Source of the DNA: Legionella lytica
GTDB taxonomy: Bacteria > Pseudomonadota > Gammaproteobacteria > Legionellales > Legionellaceae
Reading direction: 5' to 3'
Length of the DNA: 64,000 nucleotides
Assembly (NCBI RefSeq): GCF_023921225.1
Contig: NZ_CP071527.1
Span: 2,074,501-2,138,500 of the forward strand
Below are positions 50,800 to 60,551 of the stretch, piece after piece; the stretch's first letter is position 1; each line of letters opens with the position of its first letter. The notes under the pieces are model-generated. The model was not told the origin of the DNA. It was given only the letters and a program-made list of their open reading frames with translations, and ran no database searches. The translations under genes were made by a program, and so were the position numbers.

Positions 50800-52311
50800 T
50801 TACATTTCAGACCGAGAAAACTCCTCGCGCAAAATCATTTCCTTTACCGCAGCAATATCCGGCGCAAAATAACGATCATGGTCATAAGGAGCAACCACTG
50901 CTCGCACTGTATTATACACATCATCCAACAAGGGTGAAGTTTTTAAGGGTTTATGAAACTCAATTCCCTGACATGCTGCGAGCATTTCGATTGCTAAAAT
51001 AGTCGCCGTATTATCATTCATCTCATGTAAACGCCGAGCAGCACTCGTTGCCATTGATACGTGATCTTCCTGATTGGCTGAAGTGGGCAAGCTATCTACT
51101 GAATGAGGATGAGCTAGAGCCTTGTTATCACTGGCACAGGAAGCGGCCGTAACATGGGCTATCATAAAGCCTGAGTTTAAACCGCTTTCTTTAATTAAGA
51201 AAGCAGGTAAGCCACTGAAATTCTTATCAATTAATAAAGCAATTCGACGCTCAGAACTCGCCCCAATTTCAGCAATAGCTAAAGCCAGATTATCTGCAGC
51301 CATGGCAACAATTTCCCCATGGAAATTACCACCTGAAAGTATATCGCCCTGTTCACTAAAGACCAAAGGGTTATCCGAAATAGCATTTGCTTCAACTTGT
51401 AGGGTTTCTCGGACAAAACTAATTTGATGTAAGGCCGCTCCCATAATTTGTGGTTGGCAACGTAATGAATAAGGGTCTTGGACTCGAGAACAATCCCGGT
51501 GCGATTCGCGAATTTGGCTTCCTGCTAATAATTCTCGATATAATGCGGCAACATCACGTTGTGTTTGATGGCCACGTACCTGATGAATACGGTCATCAAA
51601 AGGCACATCACTGCCCTGTGCGGCATCAACCGATAAGGCCCCTGTAATAAGAGCTACTTCAAATAAACTCTCAGTAACAAAGAGGGCTTTTATTGCAATG
51701 GCGGTAGAAACCTGTAGGCCGTTAAGCAAAGCCAAGCCTTCTTTGGCCTCCAGCTCAAGTGGCTCAAGTCCTGCTATTTTAAGACCTTCCAAGGCACTAA
51801 TTATCTTGCCTTGATGCCGTACTTCCCCCACACCAAGTAAGGGCAAAGACATATGTGCTAAAGGAGCTAAATCACCGGAAGCACCGACTGAACCTTTAGC
51901 AGGAATACAGGGATACACTTGATGATTAAACAAAGCAAGCAAAGCTTCGATTAACTCCAGACGCACACCGGAGTAACCTTGAGCTAGATTATTGATTTTA
52001 AGCAACATAATCATAGCGACGATGTCATCTGCTAACAATTCTCCAGTGCCACAAGCATGGGAAAGCACAATATTGCGCTGTAATTGTTTTAATTTGTCAG
52101 TGGGAATTGTTTGGTTTGCTAATGAACCAAAACCAGTATTAATACCATAAACAGTCTTTTTATCTTGAATTACTTTTTTTACCGTTTGATGAGAAGTATT
52201 AATTGCTGCGAATGCATGGTTTGCAAGAGAACAAGGTAATTGATTACTCAAAATTTGTTTGATTGAGTGTAATGTTAACTGACCCGGTTCAAGAATAAAA
52301 TGCTCAGACAT
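50800..52311 (-). CDS. hutH: Histidine ammonia-lyase
   Basis: Deaminates histidine to urocanate. The 503-residue protein has the MIO cofactor triad in GSVGASGDLAPLAH and the conserved GLALLNGLQVSTA helix after it. AAGGAG precedes the ATG. hutU lies upstream on the same strand 193 bp away, with a repeat in between. hutI and hutG are not in the window, so the later steps must be elsewhere or absent. Confidence 0.97.
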   Translation of the reverse strand: MSEHFILEPGQLTLHSIKQILSNQLPCSLANHAFAAINTSHQTVKKVIQDKKTVYGINTGFGSLANQTIPTDKLKQLQRNIVLSHACGTGELLADDIVAMIMLLKINNLAQGYSGVRLELIEALLALFNHQVYPCIPAKGSVGASGDLAPLAHMSLPLLGVGEVRHQGKIISALEGLKIAGLEPLELEAKEGLALLNGLQVSTAIAIKALFVTESLFEVALITGALSVDAAQGSDVPFDDRIHQVRGHQTQRDVAALYRELLAGSQIRESHRDCSRVQDPYSLRCQPQIMGAALHQISFVRETLQVEANAISDNPLVFSEQGDILSGGNFHGEIVAMAADNLALAIAEIGASSERRIALLIDKNFSGLPAFLIKESGLNSGFMIAHVTAASCASDNKALAHPHSVDSLPTSANQEDHVSMATSAARRLHEMNDNTATILAIEMLAACQGIEFHKPLKTSPLLDDVYNTVRAVVAPYDHDRYFAPDIAAVKEMILREEFSRSEM

Positions 52312-52385
52312 AAAACTAACTCCTTTTTACCACTTAAAAACATGTTGCGTTTTAGGGGTGTACCCTCTCCCTCACTACCATAACT

Positions 52386-52419
52386 TGTAGGTTGAGCCCA
52401 TGCCCCAACATTGAGTTCG
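52386..52419. repeat. Intergenic repeat copy between hutU and hutH
   Basis: 34 bp matching 49548-49581 at 30 of 34 positions (core TGTAGGTTGA then CCATGCCCCAAC). The similarity fades beyond this stretch, apart from a TGGCTC segment. The function is unknown. Confidence 0.55.
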
Positions 52420-52504
52420 CACCTGGCTCGATGCCCCATATATTAGGCCAAGGCCCCACAATGACGGTAAGGGTTAAGCTTATTCCCCCAACCCAACCAA
52501 CGTC

Positions 52505-54169
52505 CTATTTCACCATGGGCAACCACAGCCCATTTTCTTTAGCACAGTTTTTCGCAAGCTCATAACCTGCATCAGCATGACGCATCACCCCAGTAGCTGG
52601 GTCGTTATGCAGCACTCGATCTAAACGTTGCGCTGCCTTTTCCGTTCCATCAGCAACAATGACAACTCCAGCATGCTGAGAGAATCCCATACCTACCCCC
52701 CCACCATGATGAATACTCACCCAAGTAGCTCCACCAGCACAATTTAGTAAAGCATTGAGTAAAGGCCAATCAGATACGGCATCACTTCCATCCATCATGC
52801 CTTCTGTTTCGCGATTAGGACTAGCAACCGAGCCTGAATCCAAATGATCGCGACCAATAACAATCGGTGCCTTGACCGCCCCACTCTTCACCATCTCATT
52901 AAAAGCCAAAGCTAATCGTGCTCTATCTTTTAATCCCACCCAACAAATACGCGCTGGCAATCCTTGGAAGGCAATTTTTTCTCTAGCCATATCAAGCCAA
53001 CGGTGTAAGTGTTTATTATCAGGGATTAGTTTTTTAACCATTTCATCCGTTGCATAAATATCGTCAGGATCGCCAGATAAGGCAACCCAACGAAATGGCC
53101 CTATACCTTCACAAAACAATGGGCGAATATATGCAGGCACAAACCCTTCAAAATCGAATGCATGTTGTTCACCGGCTTCAAGAGCCATTTGGCGAATATT
53201 ATTACCGTAATCAAAAACCGGGATTCCTCGCTGATGAAACTCAAGCATTGCATGCACTTGAATTGCCATTGACTTTTTAGCAGCCTGGACCACATCATCA
53301 GGAGCTGTGTGCCGCATTTTTTCTGCATACTCTAAAGTCCAACCCGCAGGCAGATATCCATTAAGTGGATCATGAGCACTGGTTTGATCCGTTACTAATG
53401 AAGGGGGTGCACCACGTGCAACTAACTCTGGAAATACTTCCGCCGCATTTCCTAACACAGCCACGGATATAGTTTTTTTCTGAGCGCAAGCTTCATTAAT
53501 CCAGGCTAAAGCTTCATCTAAATTGGTGGTGTATCGGTCCAGGTAACGCGTTTTCAAACGCTTTTCAATGCGCGATAAATCGCACTCCACCGCTAATACA
53601 CTGGCACCAGCCATTGTCCCAGCTAAAGGTTGCGCGCCACCCATGCCGCCTAAACCCGCAGTAAGAATCCAGCGACCGGACAGATCACCCTCATAGTGTT
53701 TGTTGGCAGCAGACACAAAAGTTTCATAAGTGCCTTGAACAATTCCTTGTGAGCCAATGTAAATCCAACTTCCTGCCGTCATTTGGCCATACATCATTAA
53801 GCCTTTCTTATCGAGCTCATTGAAATGGTCCCACGTTGCCCAACGAGGAACAAGATTTGAATTCGCAATTAATACGCGAGGTGCGTCTTCATGAGTGGTA
53901 AAAACCCCTACCGGCTTACCAGATTGAACCAACAGAGTCTGATTTGCGTCTAATGATTTTAGTACTTCTTCAATTTTTTCAAAACACTCCCAATTACGCG
54001 CAGCTTTTCCCAAACCACCATAAACAATTAATGAGTCAGGATTTTCTGCCACCTCAGGATCCAAATTATTATGAAGCATACGCAGTGCTGCTTCGGCTAA
54101 CCAATTTTTGGCTTGCTTTTCTGTACCGTGATTTGCCCTTATTTCCCGCTTAGACTTGTTCGCATCCAT
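52505..54169 (-). CDS. hutU: Urocanate hydratase
   Basis: Hydrates urocanate to imidazolonepropionate with tightly bound NAD. The 554-residue product has [16 protein letters not shown], the NAD loop [15 protein letters not shown] and the C-terminal [20 protein letters not shown] followed by HHGGGVGMG. Its ATG at 54169 has GGAG 9 bp before it. It is first in the leftward hutU-hutH unit. Confidence 0.97.
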   Translation of the reverse strand: MDANKSKREIRANHGTEKQAKNWLAEAALRMLHNNLDPEVAENPDSLIVYGGLGKAARNWECFEKIEEVLKSLDANQTLLVQSGKPVGVFTTHEDAPRVLIANSNLVPRWATWDHFNELDKKGLMMYGQMTAGSWIYIGSQGIVQGTYETFVSAANKHYEGDLSGRWILTAGLGGMGGAQPLAGTMAGASVLAVECDLSRIEKRLKTRYLDRYTTNLDEALAWINEACAQKKTISVAVLGNAAEVFPELVARGAPPSLVTDQTSAHDPLNGYLPAGWTLEYAEKMRHTAPDDVVQAAKKSMAIQVHAMLEFHQRGIPVFDYGNNIRQMALEAGEQHAFDFEGFVPAYIRPLFCEGIGPFRWVALSGDPDDIYATDEMVKKLIPDNKHLHRWLDMAREKIAFQGLPARICWVGLKDRARLALAFNEMVKSGAVKAPIVIGRDHLDSGSVASPNRETEGMMDGSDAVSDWPLLNALLNCAGGATWVSIHHGGGVGMGFSQHAGVVIVADGTEKAAQRLDRVLHNDPATGVMRHADAGYELAKNCAKENGLWLPMVK

Positions 54170-54244
54170 AAAGCTTGCTCCATAGCTAAAAAATTAAATG
54201 AATCATACACTAGAGAGCATTCAGCGCATAGAGATATGCTTGGG

Positions 54245-54317
54245 GCCTTGATGCAGCACCACGTAATCAATATGAGATAAGTGAGAAAACCTTGATTACG
54301 CGGCACTGCATCAAGGC
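54245..54317. repeat. 26 bp-arm inverted repeat between hutU and the peptide transporter
   Basis: Left arm 54245-54270 (GCCTTGATGCAG, then CGTAATCAA) and right arm 54292-54317 pair at 23 of 26 positions around a 21 nt loop. It lies in the control region shared by the divergent hutU and transporter genes, 76 bp from the hutU start. It could be an operator-like palindrome, an RNA hairpin or a small mobile element relic. Confidence 0.5.
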
Positions 54318-54396
54318 TACACACTTAGACAATATAGGCACCTAAAATATGCTATGATATACTCAGTGCAATCTTAATTAATTGTGAATATAAAAA

Positions 54397-55845
54397 GTGC
54401 AGAATCATGTTGAAAAACACCCTAAATCTCTAGGGATTTACTTTGCAACTGAGATGTGGGAACGTTATGGTTTTTATGTCGTACAATCACTTTTAGCCCT
54501 CTATCTAGCCTTACATTTTAAATGGCCTGACAAAAAAATTTATGCGTTGGTTGGTTCCTTTACCGCCCTAACCTACCTATCCCCAGTAGTTGGTGGATGG
54601 ATTGCTGATAAATTAATTGGCCAAAAAAGAGCGGTTCTCTTAGGCGCAATCGTACTATTTATCAGCTATTGCCTGCTTTCTTCCGTAGATAGTGTAAACG
54701 TACTCACAGCCTCACTAGCAGGTATTGCTGTAGGTACGGGCCTATTAAAACCCAATATCTCTTCTTTGCTAGGTAATGAATATTTGCAAGGATCCGCCCG
54801 ACGTGAAAGTGGCTTCACCATTTTTTATATGGGGATTACTTCCGGTATCATCTTAGGTACTACGCTGCCAAGCATTCTTACTGAACATTTTGGTTGGGCC
54901 GCTTCGTTTACCAGTGCTGCAATAGGTATGATTATTGCCTTTTTAGTGTTTTCTTTTGGTGTCAAAAAATATCAAATCAAAGACTATAATCTGTTTGTAT
55001 TTCAATTTAAAAAAATTGTGCTCGCCTTCCTATTAATAGTTTTCCTCTGGGCCTTATCGTTTTACATTTTGAATTCTCCCAAATTAGCGAACGTTATCTT
55101 TGGATTAGTGGTCTTATTCTCCGCAGGCTATATTAGCTACGCAGTTAGCGGTGAAAATGCCAATCAATCACGACAAACACTGGTGATTGGTTTATTGTGC
55201 ATTATTTCGGTCGTGTTTTGGGCATTCTACTTCCAAATGTTTATGTCATTGACTCTATTCATTTCACGAGTGGTAGAGCCAACTTTTTGCGGTATTCAAT
55301 TCCCTGCCCCTTATTATGTTACCATTCAAAGTATTGGGATGCTCCTAATCGGTTATTTTTTAGCGAAAAGAAATCCACAACTTAACTTAATAGAACGCGG
55401 ATTAAGTATTGGCAGAAAATTTTTAGCCGCTATTTTTATTACTACAGCAGCCTATGCAGTAATTGTTTTGGTAACTAATTTTACCGACCGTACAGCATTA
55501 TTGTTTCCATTATTGATTATCCCCGCTTATTTAATGTTTTCATTGGCTGAATTATTGCTCTCGCCAGTGGGCTTATCTGCAATAACCTTGCTCGCTGATA
55601 AAAATAAAGTAAGTACCATGATGGGTATTTTCTTCGTTTCTTTAGGAATTGGAGGCTTTCTTTCTGGAAAATTGGCCTCTTTAACTTCAATTCCTACGGG
55701 TGAAACCAATATCGCGGTACTTAAATCGCTATATGCTGCAGCCTTTACCCAACAACTAGGGATCCTTTTTATTGCGGCCATTGGTTGTCTGGTTTTATTT
55801 GCTGTAATTAAGTTTTTATTAACACGTGTGAATCTTTCTGATTAA
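54397..55845 (+). CDS. Proton-dependent oligopeptide transporter (POT/PTR2 family)
   Basis: Takes up di- and tripeptides with protons across the inner membrane. The 482-residue protein has the POT helix 1 signature ATEMWERYGFYVVQS (ExxER at Glu19-Arg23), the second loop GGWIADKLIGQKR, and the GxxKPNISS segment in helix 4, then about 12-14 membrane helices. The start is probably the GTG at 54397, which gives the normal short N-terminus before helix 1; I see no clear ribosome site. It may be controlled together with the divergent hut genes, but this is inference. Confidence 0.85.
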   Translation: MQNHVEKHPKSLGIYFATEMWERYGFYVVQSLLALYLALHFKWPDKKIYALVGSFTALTYLSPVVGGWIADKLIGQKRAVLLGAIVLFISYCLLSSVDSVNVLTASLAGIAVGTGLLKPNISSLLGNEYLQGSARRESGFTIFYMGITSGIILGTTLPSILTEHFGWAASFTSAAIGMIIAFLVFSFGVKKYQIKDYNLFVFQFKKIVLAFLLIVFLWALSFYILNSPKLANVIFGLVVLFSAGYISYAVSGENANQSRQTLVIGLLCIISVVFWAFYFQMFMSLTLFISRVVEPTFCGIQFPAPYYVTIQSIGMLLIGYFLAKRNPQLNLIERGLSIGRKFLAAIFITTAAYAVIVLVTNFTDRTALLFPLLIIPAYLMFSLAELLLSPVGLSAITLLADKNKVSTMMGIFFVSLGIGGFLSGKLASLTSIPTGETNIAVLKSLYAAAFTQQLGILFIAAIGCLVLFAVIKFLLTRVNLSD

Positions 55846-55885
55846 TGTAGAACCTAGTCATATTTTGAGCCGAAAAATACAGTGG

Positions 55886-55908
55886 CAAAGCAGCCAAGCG
55901 CTGCTTTG
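55886..55908 (+). terminator. Hairpin after the peptide transporter gene
   Basis: A 9 bp perfect stem (CAAAGCAGC and complement) with a 5 nt loop, 41 bp after the stop. It is followed by TTCCATTTT, a weak T-run. Confidence 0.5.
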
Positions 55909-56042
55909 TTCCATTTTCGCCCTGGAAAAATTTAAATCAAAAATCTCAGTTTCAAAAAAAATAATAGCAAATTAACATTATTAAGATTCCCTTAAGTTTT
56001 AACGATTACTATTGGCTCTATACATTTTAGGGAACATTAAAT

Positions 56043-56363
56043 ATGTTTTATAAAGCAGTTAAAGCTCAATATACTTTTATGATGAATCGTATTGATAATT
56101 TATCCGAAGCATTTTCTAACTATAAGTCGGGTAAGGAAAGTTTTCCCTATTCCAAGCTCTTTGATTTACATGATGAAATTAGCGCCATAAGCAATACTAA
56201 AGCAAAAATTGAATTACTAGTGTATTTAAGCAATGAAGTTGTAGGCAGACTTCTACATTATAATCCTAAACTTTTCTCATATTATGAAGCGCTAGAGCAA
56301 GAAATCAGCAGTTTTAATATAGATTCTGGGACTATTGCTTCTGAAGTTACTCTAGAATTTTAG
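56043..56363 (+). CDS. Small hypothetical protein
   Basis: A 106-residue, mainly helical, soluble protein I do not recognise. It has GGAAC about 9 bp before the ATG, an acceptable ribosome site, and a natural composition (SKLFDLHDEISAISNTKAK). No signal peptide or membrane helix is seen. It stands alone between the peptide transporter and rsfS, with a 149 bp gap after it. Confidence 0.6.
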   Translation: MFYKAVKAQYTFMMNRIDNLSEAFSNYKSGKESFPYSKLFDLHDEISAISNTKAKIELLVYLSNEVVGRLLHYNPKLFSYYEALEQEISSFNIDSGTIASEVTLEF

Positions 56364-56511
56364 AATAATACAGGAAGACAGAAGTCTCAGTTACTGGCTT
56401 CATTCGCAATGAGCTTCTAAATAAGGTTATTCTCCGGTATTTAAACACAACCCTTTTTATATTAAAAAAATGCTGTTATCATCCGGAGTTTTTTAGAAGA
56501 TACCTTTTCTT

Positions 56512-56847
56512 ATGTCTGATCAAAACCCAATGCTAGTGAAACTATTACATGCGCTTGAAGATATTCAGGCTTCCGATATAAAAGTAATTGATGTCCGTAA
56601 ACAAACGACCATCACCGATTACATGCTTATTGCTTCAGGCCGTGCTTCACGTCACGTAAAGGCAATTGGTCAAAAAGTTATGGAAGATATGAAGTTAGCT
56701 GGTTTGCCTGCATTACATTGCACAGGACTTGAGACCGGTGACTGGGTTCTTATTGATTTTGGCGACTTTATTGTTCATGTCATGCAACCTGAAAGTAGAC
56801 AATTTTATAATCTAGAAGGACTTTGGGAAGAACAACCCAACAATTAA
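56512..56847 (+). CDS. rsfS: Ribosomal silencing factor RsfS
   Basis: Binds L14 on the large subunit and blocks subunit joining in poor growth. The 111-residue sequence has the conserved [27 protein letters not shown] run (broken here only for length) and [20 protein letters not shown]. It is 5 bp from the rlmH start, the usual order. Confidence 0.95.
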   Translation: MSDQNPMLVKLLHALEDIQASDIKVIDVRKQTTITDYMLIASGRASRHVKAIGQKVMEDMKLAGLPALHCTGLETGDWVLIDFGDFIVHVMQPESRQFYNLEGLWEEQPNN

Positions 56848-56852
56848 TTACC

Positions 56853-57323
56853 ATGTTAAAAATTACCGTTATTACTTTAGGCAATAAAATGCCGGATTGG
56901 GTTGCTCAAGGGAGTAGTGACTATGCCAAACGATTTAATGACGGTATTCAGTTAAAAATAATTGAGATCCCGCTTATTCGCCGTAGTAAATCTTCTGATC
57001 TAACACGCATTATGGAAAAAGAGTCTGTGTTAATGAAAGAGGCTATTCCTACTGGCGCACGGATTATTGCTTTGGAAATTGAAGGGAAATCCTTTAGTAG
57101 TGAAGAATTAGCGCAAAAAATAACTCTATTGCAGCAAACCTCCAGCCATTTATGTTTTCTAATTGGCGGCCCCGAAGGGCTATCCCAAGAGGTACTCAAG
57201 CTATGTAATGAACGCTGGTCTTTATCAAAACTTACCTTGCCCCATCCTTTAGTTCGGATCATTTTGTTAGAAACTTTATATAGGGCTTGGTCGATTATGA
57301 ATAATCATCCTTATCATAAATGA
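56853..57323 (+). CDS. rlmH: 23S rRNA (pseudouridine1915-N3) methyltransferase RlmH
   Basis: SPOUT methyltransferase for pseudouridine 1915. It has 156 residues from ATG 56853 (an upstream frame start at 56823 overlaps rsfS and is not needed). The C-terminal SPOUT knot is clear in [12 protein letters not shown] and [17 protein letters not shown]. It is next to rsfS and upstream of mrdA, as in E. coli. Confidence 0.96.
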   Translation: MLKITVITLGNKMPDWVAQGSSDYAKRFNDGIQLKIIEIPLIRRSKSSDLTRIMEKESVLMKEAIPTGARIIALEIEGKSFSSEELAQKITLLQQTSSHLCFLIGGPEGLSQEVLKLCNERWSLSKLTLPHPLVRIILLETLYRAWSIMNNHPYHK

Positions 57324-57472
57324 CCTAGGTAGAGTCTACGACCTAATTTCTCGCAGCACATCGAAGTTTTGTAATACTAAAGAAAACCACGTTATTTAAC
57401 AGCCTCAATGGCAAAAACCTGGATTTTAATATACTATGCATCCTTTTGAACCCCGTTAGCTGACTGTATGCA

Positions 57473-59341
57473 ATGCGTCTGAATCAATCATTTAATAATT
57501 ATCAATCAGAATCACAGAGTCAACGTTTTAGACTTAATTTGCTGGTCGCATTTATTATTATTTTATCTTTAATTCTGGTGTTAAGGCTTGCTTACCTACA
57601 AATCTCCGAATTTAAAAAATACCAAACCCTATCCTTAAAAAATCAGATGAGCATTACGCCCATCGCCCCTCCTCGCGGGGTGATTCTTGATAGAAATGGA
57701 GTCTTATTGGCAGAGAATATTCCTGTTTATGTTCTGGAAATAATCCCTGAACATGTTAAAGACATCCAACGAACCGTAAAACAGCTGCGCGAATTACTTC
57801 CCTCTATTACTGAGGATGATGAAATCAGTTTCAATCGAGCACGCAAGCAAAACCGTTCATTTATGCCAATTCCGATTAAATTAAAATTAACTCAAGAAGA
57901 AGTTGCCCTATTTGCAATTAATCAATATCACTTTCCAGGCGTCAGTATTAAAGCACGCTTAATGCGTCATTACCCACTTGGCGAGATAACTGCTCATGTT
58001 TTAGGTTATGTTGGCCGTATTAATATCCAGGAATTAAAAACTGTTGATCCAACTAATTATCGAGCAACCAACTTTATTGGGAAAGCCGGAATTGAGAAAT
58101 ACTACGAAGATATTTTGCATGGAACTGTGGGATATCAGATGGTAGAAACAGATGTGAGTGGCCGTACCTTGCGAGTAATTGACAAGATGAATCCTCACTC
58201 CGGAGCCAAGCTTTATCTAAGCATCGACATCCACCTGCAAAAAGCAGCCTACGAAGCTCTTCAAGGTAAACGTGGGGCAGCAGTCGTCATTAACTCTAAA
58301 AATGGCGAAGTGTTAGCTATGGTTAGCTCGCCAAGTTTTGATCCTAATATTTTTGTTGGTGGGGTTAGTTCCAAAGACTACAAGATCCTATCGAACACCT
58401 TGCAAAGACCCTTATTTAATCGCGCCGTACGTGGTGTTTATCCTCCAGCATCAACCATCAAACCCTTTGTGGGATTGGCCGGACTGGATAAAGGATTCAT
58501 TACGACCTCTAGTACAATTTATGATCCAGGTAAATATAAACTTCCTAACTCCAGCCATATTTATAGAGATTGGAAAAAGGGTGGCCATGGAATGATTAAT
58601 TTTAAGCGTTCCATTACCGTTTCCTGTGATACATTTTATTATCAGCTAGGTAATAAAATGGGAATCTCGAATATTGAGGACATGCTGGTTAAATTTGGCT
58701 TAGGCCATTTAAGCCATATTGACCTTTATGAAGAGGCCTCCGGTATTGTGCCAAGCCTTCGTTGGAAAAAACAAACTAAAGGGGTAACTTGGTATCCTGG
58801 CGATACATTAATTACTTCTATTGGCCAAGGCTTTATGCTTGCTACACCACTGCAAATAGCAAATGCAACCGCCTCACTAAGCCAGCATGGACAACGTTTC
58901 CGTCCTCATTTACTTACAAAAACAGTAAACAGTGATACAGGTGAAGTAAAACCCTATAAACTTGTTGAAGAATACCCAATTTATCTTAAAGACGAAGCCA
59001 ATTGGGATATTGTTAAAGAAGCCATGCATAGCGTACTAACCAGTAATGAAGGAACGGGCTATCGATTTGGACGAAATCCACCCTACCCTGTAGCGGGTAA
59101 AACAGGGACAGCACAAGTCTTTAGTGGTCGCCAATATGAGAAAGCCAAATACGAAGATATTCCTGAAGCCTTGCGTGATAATTCACTATTTATCGCCTTT
59201 ACTCCAGTAGATAAACCGGAGATTGCCGTAGCTGTAGTAGTTGAGAATGATTTTACGGCATCCATGGTTGCACGCAAGATACTGGATACTTATTACGAAC
59301 TTTATCCGATGAAAACAGCTCATGAACAGAAGAAACAATAA
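57473..59341 (+). CDS. mrdA: Penicillin-binding protein 2
   Basis: Transpeptidase of the elongasome. The 622-residue protein has one N-terminal membrane helix (about 23-45), a pedestal domain, and the active site Ser327 in PPASTIKPF, SCD at 384-386 and KTGT at 543-546. It overlaps rodA by 20 bp, so they are co-translated. Confidence 0.97.
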   Translation: MRLNQSFNNYQSESQSQRFRLNLLVAFIIILSLILVLRLAYLQISEFKKYQTLSLKNQMSITPIAPPRGVILDRNGVLLAENIPVYVLEIIPEHVKDIQRTVKQLRELLPSITEDDEISFNRARKQNRSFMPIPIKLKLTQEEVALFAINQYHFPGVSIKARLMRHYPLGEITAHVLGYVGRINIQELKTVDPTNYRATNFIGKAGIEKYYEDILHGTVGYQMVETDVSGRTLRVIDKMNPHSGAKLYLSIDIHLQKAAYEALQGKRGAAVVINSKNGEVLAMVSSPSFDPNIFVGGVSSKDYKILSNTLQRPLFNRAVRGVYPPASTIKPFVGLAGLDKGFITTSSTIYDPGKYKLPNSSHIYRDWKKGGHGMINFKRSITVSCDTFYYQLGNKMGISNIEDMLVKFGLGHLSHIDLYEEASGIVPSLRWKKQTKGVTWYPGDTLITSIGQGFMLATPLQIANATASLSQHGQRFRPHLLTKTVNSDTGEVKPYKLVEEYPIYLKDEANWDIVKEAMHSVLTSNEGTGYRFGRNPPYPVAGKTGTAQVFSGRQYEKAKYEDIPEALRDNSLFIAFTPVDKPEIAVAVVVENDFTASMVARKILDTYYELYPMKTAHEQKKQ

Positions 59342-60440
59342 ACCCGTTTATCGGTTTACAACAAAATCGCTTCATATAGATCTCCCGTTATTAGGCCTTT
59401 TACTGCTTTTAATTAGTTTGGGCCTGTTAATTCTATACAGCGCCTCAAATGCTAATATAAGCATGATATTACGCCAATCCATGCGCTTAGTTTTTGCAAC
59501 CTTAATTATGATCGTGCTCGGTTTTATCCCACCTCATAAGTACAAAATCTGGACCCCATGGATTTATAGTGTTGGTTTGGGCCTCCTGATTGCAGTAATG
59601 CTGATGGGTAAAATTGGTAAAGGCGCTCAGCGATGGCTAGAGTTAGGATTATTTCGTTTTCAACCTTCTGAAATTATGAAATTAGCGGTGCCAATGATGG
59701 CTGCTTGGTATTTCGATCGCCAAACCCGTCCCAGCAGCTTAAAATCCATTTCTGTTGCAGGCATTATTATCGGTATCCCGGCGTTACTTATTGCTAAGCA
59801 ACCCGATTTAGGTACCGCCATTATGGTGGCTGCAGCAGGGTTCTGTGTCATATTCCTCGCCGGTATTCGCTTCAAAGTGATTTTAATGCTGATCTTATTA
59901 ATTGGCGCAGCAATCCCAGCAGTTTGGCATGTGATGCACGATTACCAAAAACAACGTGTGTATACGCTACTCGATCCAGAGCAAGACCCGCTGGGTTCAG
60001 GATATCATATTATTCAATCCAAAATTGCTATTGGTTCTGGGGGCCTGGTTGGAAAAGGCTGGTTACAAGGAAGCCAATCGCATCTGAATTTCCTACCTGA
60101 GCATGCTACCGACTTTATTTTTGCAGTAAGTGGTGAAGAGTTTGGCTTTGCCGGAGGATTTGCCATTATTGCCTTAATTGTCTTAATTTCATTAAGAAGT
60201 CTTAATATCGCCTCTAATGCACAAACGACCTATACCCGGCTTCTCGCGGCAAGCCTTGCTATGTCATTTTTTATGTCAGGCTTTGTGAACATCGGTATGG
60301 TTATGGGAATTATTCCAGTTGTGGGTATCCCTTTGCCTTTAGTGAGTTATGGTGGAACGGCCATGGTTACCTTTCTGGCTGGGTTTGGGGTGTTAATGTC
60401 GATTAGTTCGCATAAGATTTTGTTTAATTGTTTGCGGTAA
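59322..60440 (+). CDS. mrdB: Rod shape-determining protein RodA (SEDS glycosyltransferase)
   Basis: Polymerises lipid II with PBP2. The 372-residue, about 10-helix protein has the SEDS segments LGLFRFQPSEIMKLAVP and FLPEHATDFIFAVSGEE, and VGIPLPLVSYGGTAMV near the C-terminus. The start ATG is inside mrdA. A hairpin follows at 60462-60489. Confidence 0.97.
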   Translation: MNRRNNKPVYRFTTKSLHIDLPLLGLLLLLISLGLLILYSASNANISMILRQSMRLVFATLIMIVLGFIPPHKYKIWTPWIYSVGLGLLIAVMLMGKIGKGAQRWLELGLFRFQPSEIMKLAVPMMAAWYFDRQTRPSSLKSISVAGIIIGIPALLIAKQPDLGTAIMVAAAGFCVIFLAGIRFKVILMLILLIGAAIPAVWHVMHDYQKQRVYTLLDPEQDPLGSGYHIIQSKIAIGSGGLVGKGWLQGSQSHLNFLPEHATDFIFAVSGEEFGFAGGFAIIALIVLISLRSLNIASNAQTTYTRLLAASLAMSFFMSGFVNIGMVMGIIPVVGIPLPLVSYGGTAMVTFLAGFGVLMSISSHKILFNCLR

Positions 60441-60461
60441 GCTTGATTGCATCATGCAGCA

Positions 60462-60489
60462 GCTGTCTTAAATTTTATTTCAAGACAGC
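60462..60489 (+). terminator. Hairpin after rodA
   Basis: An 8 bp stem (GCTGTCTT and complement) with an AT-rich 12 nt loop, 21 bp beyond the rodA stop. No T-run follows. Its core resembles the hairpin at 30000-30035. Confidence 0.5.
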
Positions 60490-60551
60490 GTTGAATAATA
60501 TAAGAACAAAATGATAGAATACATCCCATTTTAATCGACATGAAAGATCTC

